From Holacanthus passer (taxonomy: Eukaryota > Chordata > Actinopteri > Pomacanthidae), in assembly GCA_025331565.1 (NCBI GenBank), contig JAFREQ010000063.1:2660501-2724500 (forward strand): a DNA stretch of 64,000 nt, given 5' to 3'. Numbering within the stretch: the first letter of the stretch is position 1; each line of letters begins with the position of its first letter. This document shows positions 52,839-64,000 of this stretch, piece after piece. The notes below the pieces were generated by a model. The model searched no databases, was not told the DNA's origin, and saw only the letters and a list, made by a program, of their open reading frames with translations. Made by a program: the position numbers and the translations under genes.

Positions 52839-52979
52839 CACAGGTGTAACCAATAACATTAGCGATGGCCCGCTTCCAATTAGGTGTGCCAGTAAGCCAC
52901 CATACACATTATCAGGGCGCTGCTACGGGAATATCTACATGGAGTTCAGCCATGATTAATGTTATTAGTTACACCTGTG
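52839..52979. mobile_element. 141-bp fold-back (MITE-like) element
   Basis: Terminal inverted repeats of 32 nt: 52839-52870 (starts cacaggtgtaaccaataaca) and 52979-52948 on the other strand (starts cacaggtgtaactaataaca), 27 of 32 identical. The unique core reads tcagggcgctgctacgggaa. There is no coding capacity. I see no obvious target-site duplication. Probably a non-autonomous DNA transposon, or a structured repeat of another kind. Confidence 0.7.
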
Positions 52980-54738
52980 TTTGACACAAGCCAAACACTC
53001 AGCCGTAAAAAAGGACAATAAACAAATGAATCAGACTCTCCTGCACAACACACAGTATATATGCACACAGTGTGATGAGCAACTTATCATTGCAGGGGTG
53101 ATGATGTTGTTCAGCAGACACGTGCTTGATGCCTTTTAATGGATCAAACACAAGAAGCAGATAAACAGGATAATGAAAGCAGGGAGGCCACTGGGTGAGA
53201 ACTGCATGTAGAAGGAGTGAAAGCCAAAAACTACAAAGAGGGGCTGCAGAGACTGACACAGAGGAAGATAGAGGGGAGGATGCAAACACTAATGTACACA
53301 TGCACAGGTAAATATAGGACAGGATGCATTTTATAATAGGTGGATAAATAATTGAGATGTTAGGGTTGATAAATATTTAGATAAAATGGACTCCTGCTAA
53401 TGGATGAATACAAAGACAAGGATCCTCCGCTCACACACCCCATCCCATTACAAAATCAGCCCTCACCTTTTCATCCACCTCCCTTCTACACATCAATTAA
53501 ACCTCTTTCCATTGGCCAGGTCTGGTACTATATTAGCACCCTACCATCCCCTCTCCATCTCCGAGCGAGTTTCTCTTTAATCTTCAGGAGATGTTCCCAT
53601 TGATGGGTCTATTGATTTGATGTTGCGCCAGCTGCTTTTATCTCCAGGAACTCAAAGAGGTGTTGGAGAGAAGAGATGCACTCCCCACCAGGTTTAACAG
53701 TGCAGACCCCGGCTTGTCCTGCTGGACGGTCTGTCTCACTCTGCGGTGGTTGGAGCCCTCTGCACGGCCTTTCTTGTATTTGTTTTGCATCATCTTTACC
53801 TTTTTTTTCCCAGTGTGTCTACCCTTATGTATGTAAACAGTATGTGAGTACAACACTCTCTGTGACCTCTTTTTCTATTTAAGGTCCCAAAAACTCATGA
53901 ATTTTACAACCAAATACCAAAGTTACACAAGTGTAACATCTCCAAAATCATATCTGAGCACCAAGCACTTTTTCATAGACAGAAGGATGTTCAATCAGTC
54001 TGAAACCAAATTTGCTCCCGGACTGTTAATAATGTTATTCTATTTATTCATTGTTATCCCACTTTAAGTTAGTCAGTAGATTTCTAAGATGATGCCAGGT
54101 GTCACTGCTAAATTTGTGATGCAGCTGCAAAGCTTCTACAGAAGAGCATCATGCTAATGAAGGCACTGAGCCTTATAGGTGAGAACACATCTGTCAAAGG
54201 TGCGGGAATAAAGAAATTACACCTCAGAGTCAACCAGCAACCCTCGGTGATCCCAAACTGTTTTTTTCTATTTGAATCTGCTTCTTTAAACAGAAAAAAA
54301 AGACAGCGAGGAGAAAAAGGAAAGCCTTTTCTCTCAGTTTGGGGCAATAAACTGTGTTGAGGATTTCGACATGGCACAACTCTACTGGAGTCATCTGTGT
54401 ACGTTGGGAGAGCGAAGCGAGGGCGCAACCATCCAGCTGACCACATGTGGAGTTTGTCCAAATCCCTTGGAGAGGCAGCGCTGGTCCGTTCCACCGCAGA
54501 GCTGCATGCTCAGGCCCAGGGGGCCTCGCTGTGCAGCAGCATCAGAGAGACCGCCTGTCACCACTCGCCATCTCTGGGGCACAACGTTCACTGCTGTACT
54601 GCATGTGTACATATATTTACTGTATGTGTTTGAGCTGTATGTGCATGTTCATGTAGTTACATGTGTATCCATTTATTTCTTTTAGTCTATTTAGGACTGT
54701 GTGCATGATTTTATAAGACAATTCAGAATGCGTGTCTG

Positions 54739-54742
<4 letters not shown>

Positions 54743-54779
<37 letters not shown>
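54743..54779 (+). repeat. (GT)n microsatellite
   Basis: About 18 uninterrupted units. Confidence 0.95.
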
Positions 54780-54786
<7 letters not shown>

Positions 54787-56163
54787 GACGAGGGTCCCTC
54801 AGAGAGCAGGGCAGGCCTGTGGTTTACGGAGCGCCTGCCAAGCTGCCCGGTTGGCTAACAGAGGGGTTTGATATTCTCCTATCGATCATGTGTACTAATA
54901 ACATGGTGACTTGCCCACAGTGTGTAATTATCACCCCAAAATAAAGTGGCTGGCTCTACTGAGGGACATCTGCCTTTAAATCAGCTTTTGTCATCTGCTC
55001 ACTCTCTTTCAATCTTTTCCTTTTCTTGTGCCCCTTTGCAAGAGTTCACTCTGGGCACCTTTAAGTGTAAATCCTCAGACAATTTTCCCTGTGGGCGTCA
55101 TGTGGCAACCGAGGCCGTAGATGACTTTCTGTGTCAGACGCTCCTGCAATTTTCCGTCTCAGGATCTCGTAAGATTTCGGTAAAACTTCCTCCACAGCTG
55201 TGGTGGGAACAAAAGCAGCGGCAGTCACAGGGCGAAGCTCACAACTTGACAATGCTGCTACATATGACTGAGTGACATATGTGGGAAAAGATCTTTGACC
55301 TATGACTGTCAAAAACCAGTTCCAAACCTAGATCATTTAAGCCAGAAATGTTGCAGGTTCTGGTCCTGTCTCACCATTTCCATCTAGTCTACTCTTTCTG
55401 TCTTTCACTCCCAGTAAAGCTTTCCATTCACTGTGTGCCATTCACCACTGTGATCGTCAACTCTGGTCTACCTATATTATCATACTGAGTTAATGAAGTG
55501 CAGATAAATCAATCTGTACTTGCAACGATAAAAATGAACACCTCTGCAGAAATTCATCCAAAACCAATGCATTCAAGTTAACTCTGATAAGTTAGTCTAT
55601 CAATGTTCTTAACACAACTTAACACACAATCCAACTCTTTAAATAAGCTGTTACCAAGAAAGAAAGAATCCTAGCTAGTTAATCTCAGGCTGGATTTTGA
55701 TGTGCATCTATTTGCGATGTGACCGTACCGGTGCTTTGAGCAGCCAAGAAGCATGAAAGTCAAGCTCTGGAAAATTGTAGTGGACCCTTTTCTTCATTTC
55801 TGGACATTTCATACACAAATCAGTCAACTGATTAATCAAAAAGACTGACGGTGAAAGGAATCATTTTCACAGTCTTAAATGAATACAGACTTGGCTCATT
55901 GATTCACACAGCACATACACTAAAAACGTATTGTCTCCATTCAGAAATGTTCAGCATTCTTGTCGCTCATCTATTCATCCGTTCTTGTTTTCTGTGCCGT
56001 CCTCCCTGCATTCTTCTACCCATCCCTCCCATCATTCTTATCTCTCCAACCCATCTATAAAAACGTCTGATGTTTGCATCTGTGGTCGGCTGAATTGTTC
56101 AGTCGTGATTTGTAATGTAAATATGTGGTTGCGTGTGAGAGCACCGCTCCCTCTGGACGCCCC

Positions 56164-56267
<104 letters not shown>

Positions 56268-56689
56268 TTATTCAGAGAACAACCAGCAGCTGCCTGGCTC
56301 GGCTCTGTTACTCCTACTAAGCCATAATTGTTCCCGGGCCTCTGCTCTTTCAGCGACGGTCCACCCGAGCCAAGCGGCTAACCATCAGCAGCCCTTATGG
56401 CGAGCTGCGCCTCCGAGCTCCAACCGCCCGACGATGGAGCCGATAGTCTCTGCCCAAGATGCAGCAGGGACAACAAAAACAAAGATGCATCTTCCATTTT
56501 ACTTGGTTAAATTGTTCAGAGATTTCAGGTGACGTAACGCAGCCTTTGGCAGCCATATTGAGAGTCCTCGGCTTTTTGGCTGCAGCAGCAACATTTTCAT
56601 TATATTTCTCAACACGGTTTCATTATTGGGGTTGCAACAGATGACTCCTCTGACCCAGGGGACATCTTTAATTTACTGATTTAGTCTGA

Positions 56690-56825
56690 AACTGAGAAAA
56701 GCTGTAAATCTAACCAGTCAACGTAAGAAATCTTTAATTAATAAACAACCAGCAACAACAAATTCATTATAGAATTTTCTGTTGATCGTTAGTTTGGTTA
56801 ATCAGCTAATTGTTGCACCACAGTT
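56690..56825 (+). repeat. AT-rich dispersed repeat fragment
   Basis: Contains gaattttctgttgatcgtta and ggttaatcagctaattgttg, the end segment shared with the 48541 copy. Confidence 0.4.
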
Positions 56826-58324
56826 TCATTTAATTCAATTCAATAATATTAGTTGCTTTGCTTAGTACTAAATATACTCTTCAACTCTTTGCTTCATATT
56901 TTCAGACATATATCACAGTATTTCATCATAATTTTCGGGTGGTCATTTGTGATGCAGCTGTGGCATTCTGACTTTCAATTTGCTTTCATTCCACGACAAT
57001 CTCACCTCACGGTCCATTGAGTAGCTGTCCTGGGGCTTTTGATCATATCACATGATCTTCATCAGCATGATGAACTTTGCCCAGCTTCTCATACAAGATA
57101 GAGAGTGATCAAAAGCTACCATTTGGTGCCATTGGTGAGGATTAGTGGAAATACTGAGCTTTTATTAGTGTTTTTGTTTTTTTATTAAAGGTTAAAATAG
57201 CCAGAATCAAGCACTTACACATTAGAGTCAAAAGCCTACAGTACATTTTTCTGGATATTCTTAATACTGTTAAGTACAAGATGATTAATAAAACAACCTC
57301 TCTCTTTCCTTGAATCCTCAAGTCTCACTTCTTTAGTCTCACGATGTCTCTTCCTCCATCTCTATTTATCTGTTTCTTAGTCTAAAAGTTCCTTCCTATC
57401 GCTCCTTCACTCGCTCCCTCACTCGTTTAATCTCAGTCCAAAAGAAACATGGTTGGAAACCAAAAAACCCAGCAGCTCGACGGAGGCCAAACCAGAGATC
57501 ACTGCTCCCATCCTGGACTCCTTCCCTCCTCTCCTCCCTCCAGCTACTGCTGTGACGCCGCTGCGAAGCACGAACAGGCTTTTCAACCCATTACTTCACC
57601 GATAAAACTCGATTCTTCCATGACTTGTCTCATGACGAAGCACCTCATCCACGGCCAACGTGTTATGAGATAATTTCATGTGGTGCAATAGGGTTTTTGA
57701 ATTTCCAAGACTTCTGGCTCGGCTGCTTATCTGTTCTTTCAACACCTGGGAACCTTAAACGTGACGTGTTTCCATGACGGCAGGTGATGAATGTGCACCA
57801 CCTCCACAGTCTTTGCCTGGTCGATAAGTCTGCAAAGGAACTGATGGTTCCATGACTAGAACAGATATCATTTATGACAAAATCCTTAAACAAAGCTGCA
57901 GGTTTAAAAAAAAAAAATCTCATCTCCCATTAATTATCACACACAAACATGCTGCTTCCTCTTATTACACTGGTGACAGACTTATAATAATATAATAATA
58001 GAATAATTATAGCACTGATGCAAAGAATGTATCATCTTTGATTTGATGCTCCTCCTTAAAAAGTCTTTTTGAAAATGCTGTTTCAAGCCCAAATTGTAAT
58101 TTCTCTTATCACACATCTTAAACACATCACTTTCCACGACTGCATTGTCTCTATTTATGTTTTTCTGTTTTGAAATTATTTTCCATTGCAGATCAGATGC
58201 TTTTGCAGACAGTAACTTCTCCATTTAAAGGGGTAAAAAGGAAAAAGAGGAGATGCAGTTGAGCAAGTGAAGCTTCAAAAATTTTCCACCAGCACAAGAG
58301 CAGCACACAGTTAGGGAGGAGCAG

Positions 58325-58327
<3 letters not shown>

Positions 58328-58370
<43 letters not shown>

Positions 58371-58470
58371 GCTCAGGTGACAATGAGACTTGAGGCCTTT
58401 ATTTTCCATGGTAAACCACAACAGGCTTAACCTCGCCTAACTGTACACAACGAACACAGACACAGACACA

Positions 58471-58514
<44 letters not shown>
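58328..58514. repeat. Inverted pair of (GT)n and (CA)n arrays
   Basis: (GT)n at 58328-58369 and (CA)n at 58472-58514, 102 nt apart and fully complementary, so either strand could fold into a stem of about 40 bp. Confidence 0.9.
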
Positions 58515-58519
<5 letters not shown>

Positions 58520-61500
58520 GGGAGAGAGAGAGCTGCACTTCAGAGAAGACCCTTATTGTCAAAATGAAGATTTTGCCCTCAGTACATTTTTTGTATTGCA
58601 AATATAAAATGGAAGTCTGGCTCCTCTCGCTGAGCTTCATATAACTCTTAAATACACACTTATGCTCTACTGAAGTCGATAATAATGCCTCTCTTGCCAT
58701 AAGCACAAAGAATAGTGATGATTGTAATATCCAGATTATATTTTATGCAACAGTCTATCTTGCCACGGGCCACACAACCACCATTTAAGGTTAAATAAAA
58801 TAATGCACTCTAACAAAATACTAAAATAGTACGAATGGATCCAATTACTATGAAATAACTGTGTAACTGTGTTGGGTAACCTTGTGCAAATGGGGGACGG
58901 GGGCATTGGTAGATAGGGTGAAGTGGAGGAGGCGGAGTTATGGGGAATCTACATGTATGTAAAGTAAAGTATGTATGTAAACTTATGTCTCTACTATTCA
59001 TTAGCTTCATTTATTTATTCCTGTGCATTTTATTTTTGTCCACTGCCTGCCTGAACAAAAATGCTTTAAAAATCATCAATATTATCACATAAATTAGCAT
59101 TTAATACTTTATATATTGCTCATGCTAATAATCCCTGATTAATGCAGGTTCCATCACATGAGGAGGCCTCATGTTGGAATCAAACTTATAATAAATAAAC
59201 TAAGTGGCAGCAGAGAGCCTCCAGGGACATGTGGGGACTTTCTCTCCCTGGGGTGAAATTCATAAAAGAGAGGAGAAAAATAAAATCAACAGTCTTCTTC
59301 CTCGCTTCCTCTAATCAAAACAGCATACCAGTGACTTGATGTTTAACTAATGGGTGCTTAATTGAAACCAGTATTCCCTCAACTGGCCTGGGATTAATGT
59401 GACTCTGCGGGGGGATCGACTGGAGCCGGGATGGCACTCGCGCCTGTTTGTGACGGTGTCAGAGTTATGGCTGTCGTTAATTGGCAGCATTAAGATCCCA
59501 GACGTGTTTTTAAAGACATGCAAGAAGGGAAGGAGAGAGACGAAGGGCGAAGGAGCGAATGAGACAGAAGGAGAGTCGGGGAGGAGTGACGGTCGCCTCT
59601 CTCTGCGGCTCAGTGGGGGAGCGAATGAGTCCTCTGGGGTCCTGACAATGGACTGGCTCTTCCTGTGCCTGCTGTAAATCTGCTTCTGTCTAGAAGGGGA
59701 TTCGACAAGGGGACCATAAAAACGTCGTCAGTGGAGTCTGTCTGACTGACTGAGTGTATGTCTGTCTCCCATTCCCACTGAATGATAGAAAGAAAAGCCT
59801 AATCAATGGCGCCTATTCCACAAGAATTACAGTGTGACATCTGCAGCTTGATGAAGATGATGGATGAAGGCTTTCATCAAAACAAATAGTTTTTCATGTA
59901 CGCATCAGATTCAGCGTTTGTCTCTTCATCAGTGACTTTTCTTCAGCTTGGGGACACGCTACAGACAGATGGACCTTTTTCTAGCTCACATATTCATTTC
60001 TTGATTTTTGTTTTTATGGTTTTGATTGTTTCAAATTATGTTTAGCACACGGTTGAGTAATATGTGACATTACAGGTTAGTTCAGCTGTTAATTTCCCCA
60101 ACAAGCTGTTTTTCATAATGTACTTTCCCCAAATTTCTAGTAACCCTGAGGGACAAATAGAAACTGTATAAATGATAACGCTCCCTTTATATAGAAACCT
60201 GGGATATGATCACTATGACTTGACTTAAAAGTTAACTAGTCAATACAGTCAATATTTAGCATGTCTACATTTGAACATTTTGCATAACAGCATGTAAACT
60301 GATAGCTGAACTTCAAAAACACACAAAAACCTCAATACTGTGACCTTGGGTTTATTAAAAAATCGTATTTAGTGTTTCAGTGTGCAAAAAAACACATCCT
60401 TCTTGCCCAGGAGTCTAAAACACTGTGTTTGTGATTTCTGCCTCCCAAGGACTTGCAGCACTGTTGAACGCTCCCCTGAAAATCTCTGCTCACATTAGAA
60501 AAAGCACAAAGTTTCGAGCCTGAATCAGATTCCTCTGGAAGACCAAGACTTGATTTGGGCTTGAAATGTTGCAGTGCATGTTCAGCAGTGTTGCGAGACC
60601 TTGGGAGGATTTCGGTATCTGTACCAAGTTATTTTAGGTATTTCAAATGACGGCCCTGTTTTTACGGAGGAGAGATTCAACACTATCTGCATGTGAAGAA
60701 TGAATTCACAAGGGTGCAATAATTAAAATACGGCAAGAAGATGATTCTGATTCTTGCGTGAGAGGTTGACGCTGCTATCTGATATTTAATAAAAGCCTAA
60801 TAAATAACAAGCTACAAAAAAAGAGACATCCTGTCAGTCAGCGCAGGCGAGGATAAAAAAATCTATCAAAGCCAAACAGTGAAAACAATTCAGTCTCGAT
60901 CATTTTGGCTGTGGCAACTCTGCTGCCCACTTTGGTTTCTTCAAACAAATCCACTTCCTATTGTTGAAAGTAAAAACTTGACTTTCATGATCTGAATTAG
61001 CCCTGGATTTGTGCTCCTATTCCTTGAGTGCGGTGGTGAAATGGTTAAAGGTGTTGTTAAGGTGTCAGAGTCTGCTTCAACTGGGGCTGTGGTTTTGTTT
61101 TACCAGGTGCACAGCGTGGTAACCGCTTCTCATTGTTTACTGCTAACTCCCTTCCGCTACTGCAGTTATCTTCTCTTCCTTCATTGTTCTCTCTGCCTCT
61201 CTTTCACTTCATCAGCCTTTCTGCCGCTTTCAAACTCTCTCAGACCCTCTTGCAAACTGCTTTCTCCTCTCTCTCCATCGTTTTTTTTCCTCCACCTGAT
61301 CAACCCAATCTGTACCTGTCTGATAGACAAATCAGATGATGTGTTTCTTTTGTTCTTCACTTCCTGCCCACCCACCTCTTCCCTTTCATCTGTCCTTGGT
61401 GTGCATACAGTGTTTCCCACATACATGGCCTGTACTATGTGCAACACCTACACGTCACGCACGCCCACACACTGTCACTCACACACACTCACACACACAC

Positions 61501-62217
61501 ACCGACCACAGTGCAGTGCACATCGCAGTTGCTCTAGTTTTTGTTTGGCCCTGAAAAATGCTCACACAAGCCGAATTACCACAATAACTTCTCACACTCC
61601 CACACACACTGAAAACACTGATTAAAAGTGCTTTATGAGCTTTTCCTGAAACTAAACATATTAGGTTCCCGCTGTGAATGACAACTTTGTGTCTGATTTT
61701 GTTGTTGAAGCATCTTGTTTTTCTTTTTAGCATTTCACTCCTCCTTCTGCTTCCCCAACACAACACTGCCCCTCCTCTTTTCCTCAAGGCCACCTCGTCT
61801 TCCTCGCCTCTCGTTTCCATCGACTTTGAAAATCCTGACGTAATTATCGGGGCGCAGGATCAGGAGTTTCTCCGAGTCTTTGTCTTCTCTCTCCATCATC
61901 GACCGATGGGAAAAATACGCTCTCATCGCGTGTCCGTCTGTGTGTTTGTGCGTGAGCATTGCGTCTCTTGAAAGAGTGTTTGCTCTCGGTAGACCAACAG
62001 AAAAGGTTCCCATGACCACAAAGTGTGAGGATGGGTGTCTTTCCTTATTCTACAGAACAAGGCGAAACAAAGGTAGGAAATCAATTTGACGCATGGCCGA
62101 GCTCCTTTTGAGGAAACCTGTTGAAGAGGGAATTCCTCCCTCTCCCTTTTCTGGCTTAAAAATGACATTGGACACAGTGCCAAAACATATGAGCTTACAC
62201 AGACTGGAGAAATCATA

Positions 62218-62219
<2 letters not shown>

Positions 62220-62267
<48 letters not shown>
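62220..62267 (+). repeat. (CA)n microsatellite
   Basis: About 24 uninterrupted units. Confidence 0.95.
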
Positions 62268-62269
<2 letters not shown>

Positions 62270-64000
62270 CTGGCAGTAAAGCTGTGACACATTCACCTGG
62301 GACTCATTTTTCCTTCTGTGCTGTCCTTTGATGGCACAATATGGTCATTTTAACATCTCTAATGTAACTACCTTAAACTAATAACACAGTCACCGACACG
62401 CTTGGCATCAACAGGCCTTGTGGAAAATCTACACAAAGCAGGAAGAGGGCGCTGGTCTTCCCTGCATCTTCCCTTCCTCATGATAAGATGTTGGAGGTTT
62501 AAGAGAAGTTATAGATAACAAGAACTAACATATGTGATATAAACACAATGAGATAACATTTTATTTTGGTTCTCCGGTTGAAAGAGGTCAGTCAATGTTG
62601 CAGTATCGGATTTTCAGGATTCTCACATTGGCCTGTTTGCTGTTTTAACAGGAGTTGGATGAAGGATCGATAACACTTCGACTCTGCGCATTCAGACTAG
62701 ACCGAGACATGTTAGCAGGACTAAGCTGGCTGTTGATGGACAGTAAATACCTCCAAACTGTTGCTGGCTGGTTGTTAAAGCACAATGTCTCATTTCCAAT
62801 TTCAATTGATGTTTGGGTGTGGATGCTTTGAGGCAGTGCTGAGTAATGAATAGTAATTACTGGTGCTGATGAGTAAACCACAGTGTTCATATCTGGTTAT
62901 GTTATCAATAAAGTTTTTTTCGGAATTTTCCAGAAAAGGCGATGATTCAAGTCTCTGGAGCTCCGGAGGAGGAACAAACTCTTTTGCCTCATTTGGTGTT
63001 TTGATGATGATGGTGTTGTTCAACATGTTGCTCTAAATGAGATCTGGTGATTGTGAAGACCATAACATATGGTTCACATCATTTTCATACTCAAACCATT
63101 CAGTGAGCCATGGAAACACATTTGTTGTTTCCTCTACTCATGGTTTCTTTAAATTTGTCACCTGGCTGCACTTGAACATCTCAGTTTTTGTGTCAGTTGT
63201 TGCAATGTGACGGCTAAATTGCACACGTATGAAACATTTTGCAATAAGGTCAACAATTAAATCTAATCAATTAACGACACCAGAGAAGCAAGAAGACAAA
63301 AGACATGATGATTTCTTGTTCCTGTCTCTTTTTTTTAAACACTATGCACTGTGTGTGTTGTGCGTGTGTGTGCATGACGTATGTTAGTGTGCCGTTGCGT
63401 ATGAAGAGGAAGAAGGAAGTGAAGGCGTACAGTACAGTTTATAGACTACTATGAGGATGAGGATATGTACTGTATTAGTAAGTAGTGCTGTGTGATTTCC
63501 GTATACATATATAGCACAGTATTAGTGGTGTGTTGGACTTTTGCATGCATGTTTATGAGTCATGTGTGTATATATATATGATGGCAGAGGCTGCTTCCTT
63601 CCCTCAGCAGATGAGTATCATACAGAGGCTGCTCCTGTGTGTGCATACATGTGTGTGTGTGTGTGTGTATGTGTGTGCGTGATCACAGCCATGTGTGCTG
63701 GGCTGCTTCATGCGGCTGTGGAGGCTCCAGCTGGTCTGGGCAGAGCCACGGGCACGGGGTGGAGAGGGGTGGAGGAGGAGGAGGCGGAGAAGGACGAGGT
63801 TTGAGTTTCGTTCAGTCGACTATTTTTGTGAACACTATTTTAATGAAGCCCACGTTAAAATGACGATAAAAGGTCAGCTGAGGTTTGGAGGGTTAGACGA
63901 GAGGTAGGCGAGGGAAAAGCTATCACAGGACATTATTACTGACATCAACACATCAAACATGGATGATTGCTCACACTGAAAAGCACCTGATGATAAAAAT

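Noticed and set aside
59399..59677. 92-codon plus-strand open frame
   Set aside because: No family resemblance and low-complexity Gly/Glu/Arg second half; better explained as non-coding island plus purine-rich run.
61011..61625. 204-codon plus-strand open frame, the longest in the window
   Set aside because: Ser/Thr/His-rich because of C/T-rich and CA-rich DNA; ends in a CACACA-coded region, no motif.

Overview
The window is vertebrate genomic DNA and almost certainly comes from a teleost fish. Coding sequence is sparse and split by GT-AG introns, CA/GT microsatellites are very dense, and there are Tc1-type transposon remnants and fish-type dispersed repeats. The gene order ppp2ca - skp1 - tcf7, with skp1 and tcf7 convergent, matches the order I recall from human 5q31. 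No bacterial, phage, CRISPR or operon structure is present. Layout, left to right. (1) 114-186 (+): the last coding exon of ppp2ca (PP2A catalytic subunit, ending TRRTPDYFL), followed by a 3'UTR with two poly(A) signals. (2) About 2380-6967 (+): the complete skp1 gene, one non-coding and five coding exons, predicting 163 residues that I recognise as essentially vertebrate SKP1. (3) 35150 down to about 8075 (-): the 3' two thirds of tcf7 (TCF-1, the Wnt-pathway HMG-box factor) in nine recognised exons whose phases all agree. They encode the Groucho-binding/proline-rich linker, the HMG box, the basic tail and the C-clamp. (4) 35151-64000: about 29 kb with no exon I can recognise. It is probably tcf7 intron and/or upstream DNA, so the beta-catenin-binding N-terminal exons lie outside the window or were missed. 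It carries many (CA)n arrays, a dispersed AT-rich repeat family, a Tc1 remnant, a 141-bp fold-back element and several non-repetitive islands that could be regulatory. The genes share a region rather than a pathway: PP2A dephosphorylates many substrates, SKP1 is the adaptor of SCF ubiquitin ligases, and TCF7 is the nuclear end of Wnt signalling. I found no undescribed multi-gene system. The most interesting object is the last tcf7 exon. Joined through the 73-nt C-clamp exon it encodes the E-type tail. Joined without that exon it is read in another frame and gives a short B-type tail like the human one. The third frame is also open and has the best coding signature over the distal half of the exon, so either the sequence carries a 1-nt indel in a C-rich stretch or the exon is used in a third way.
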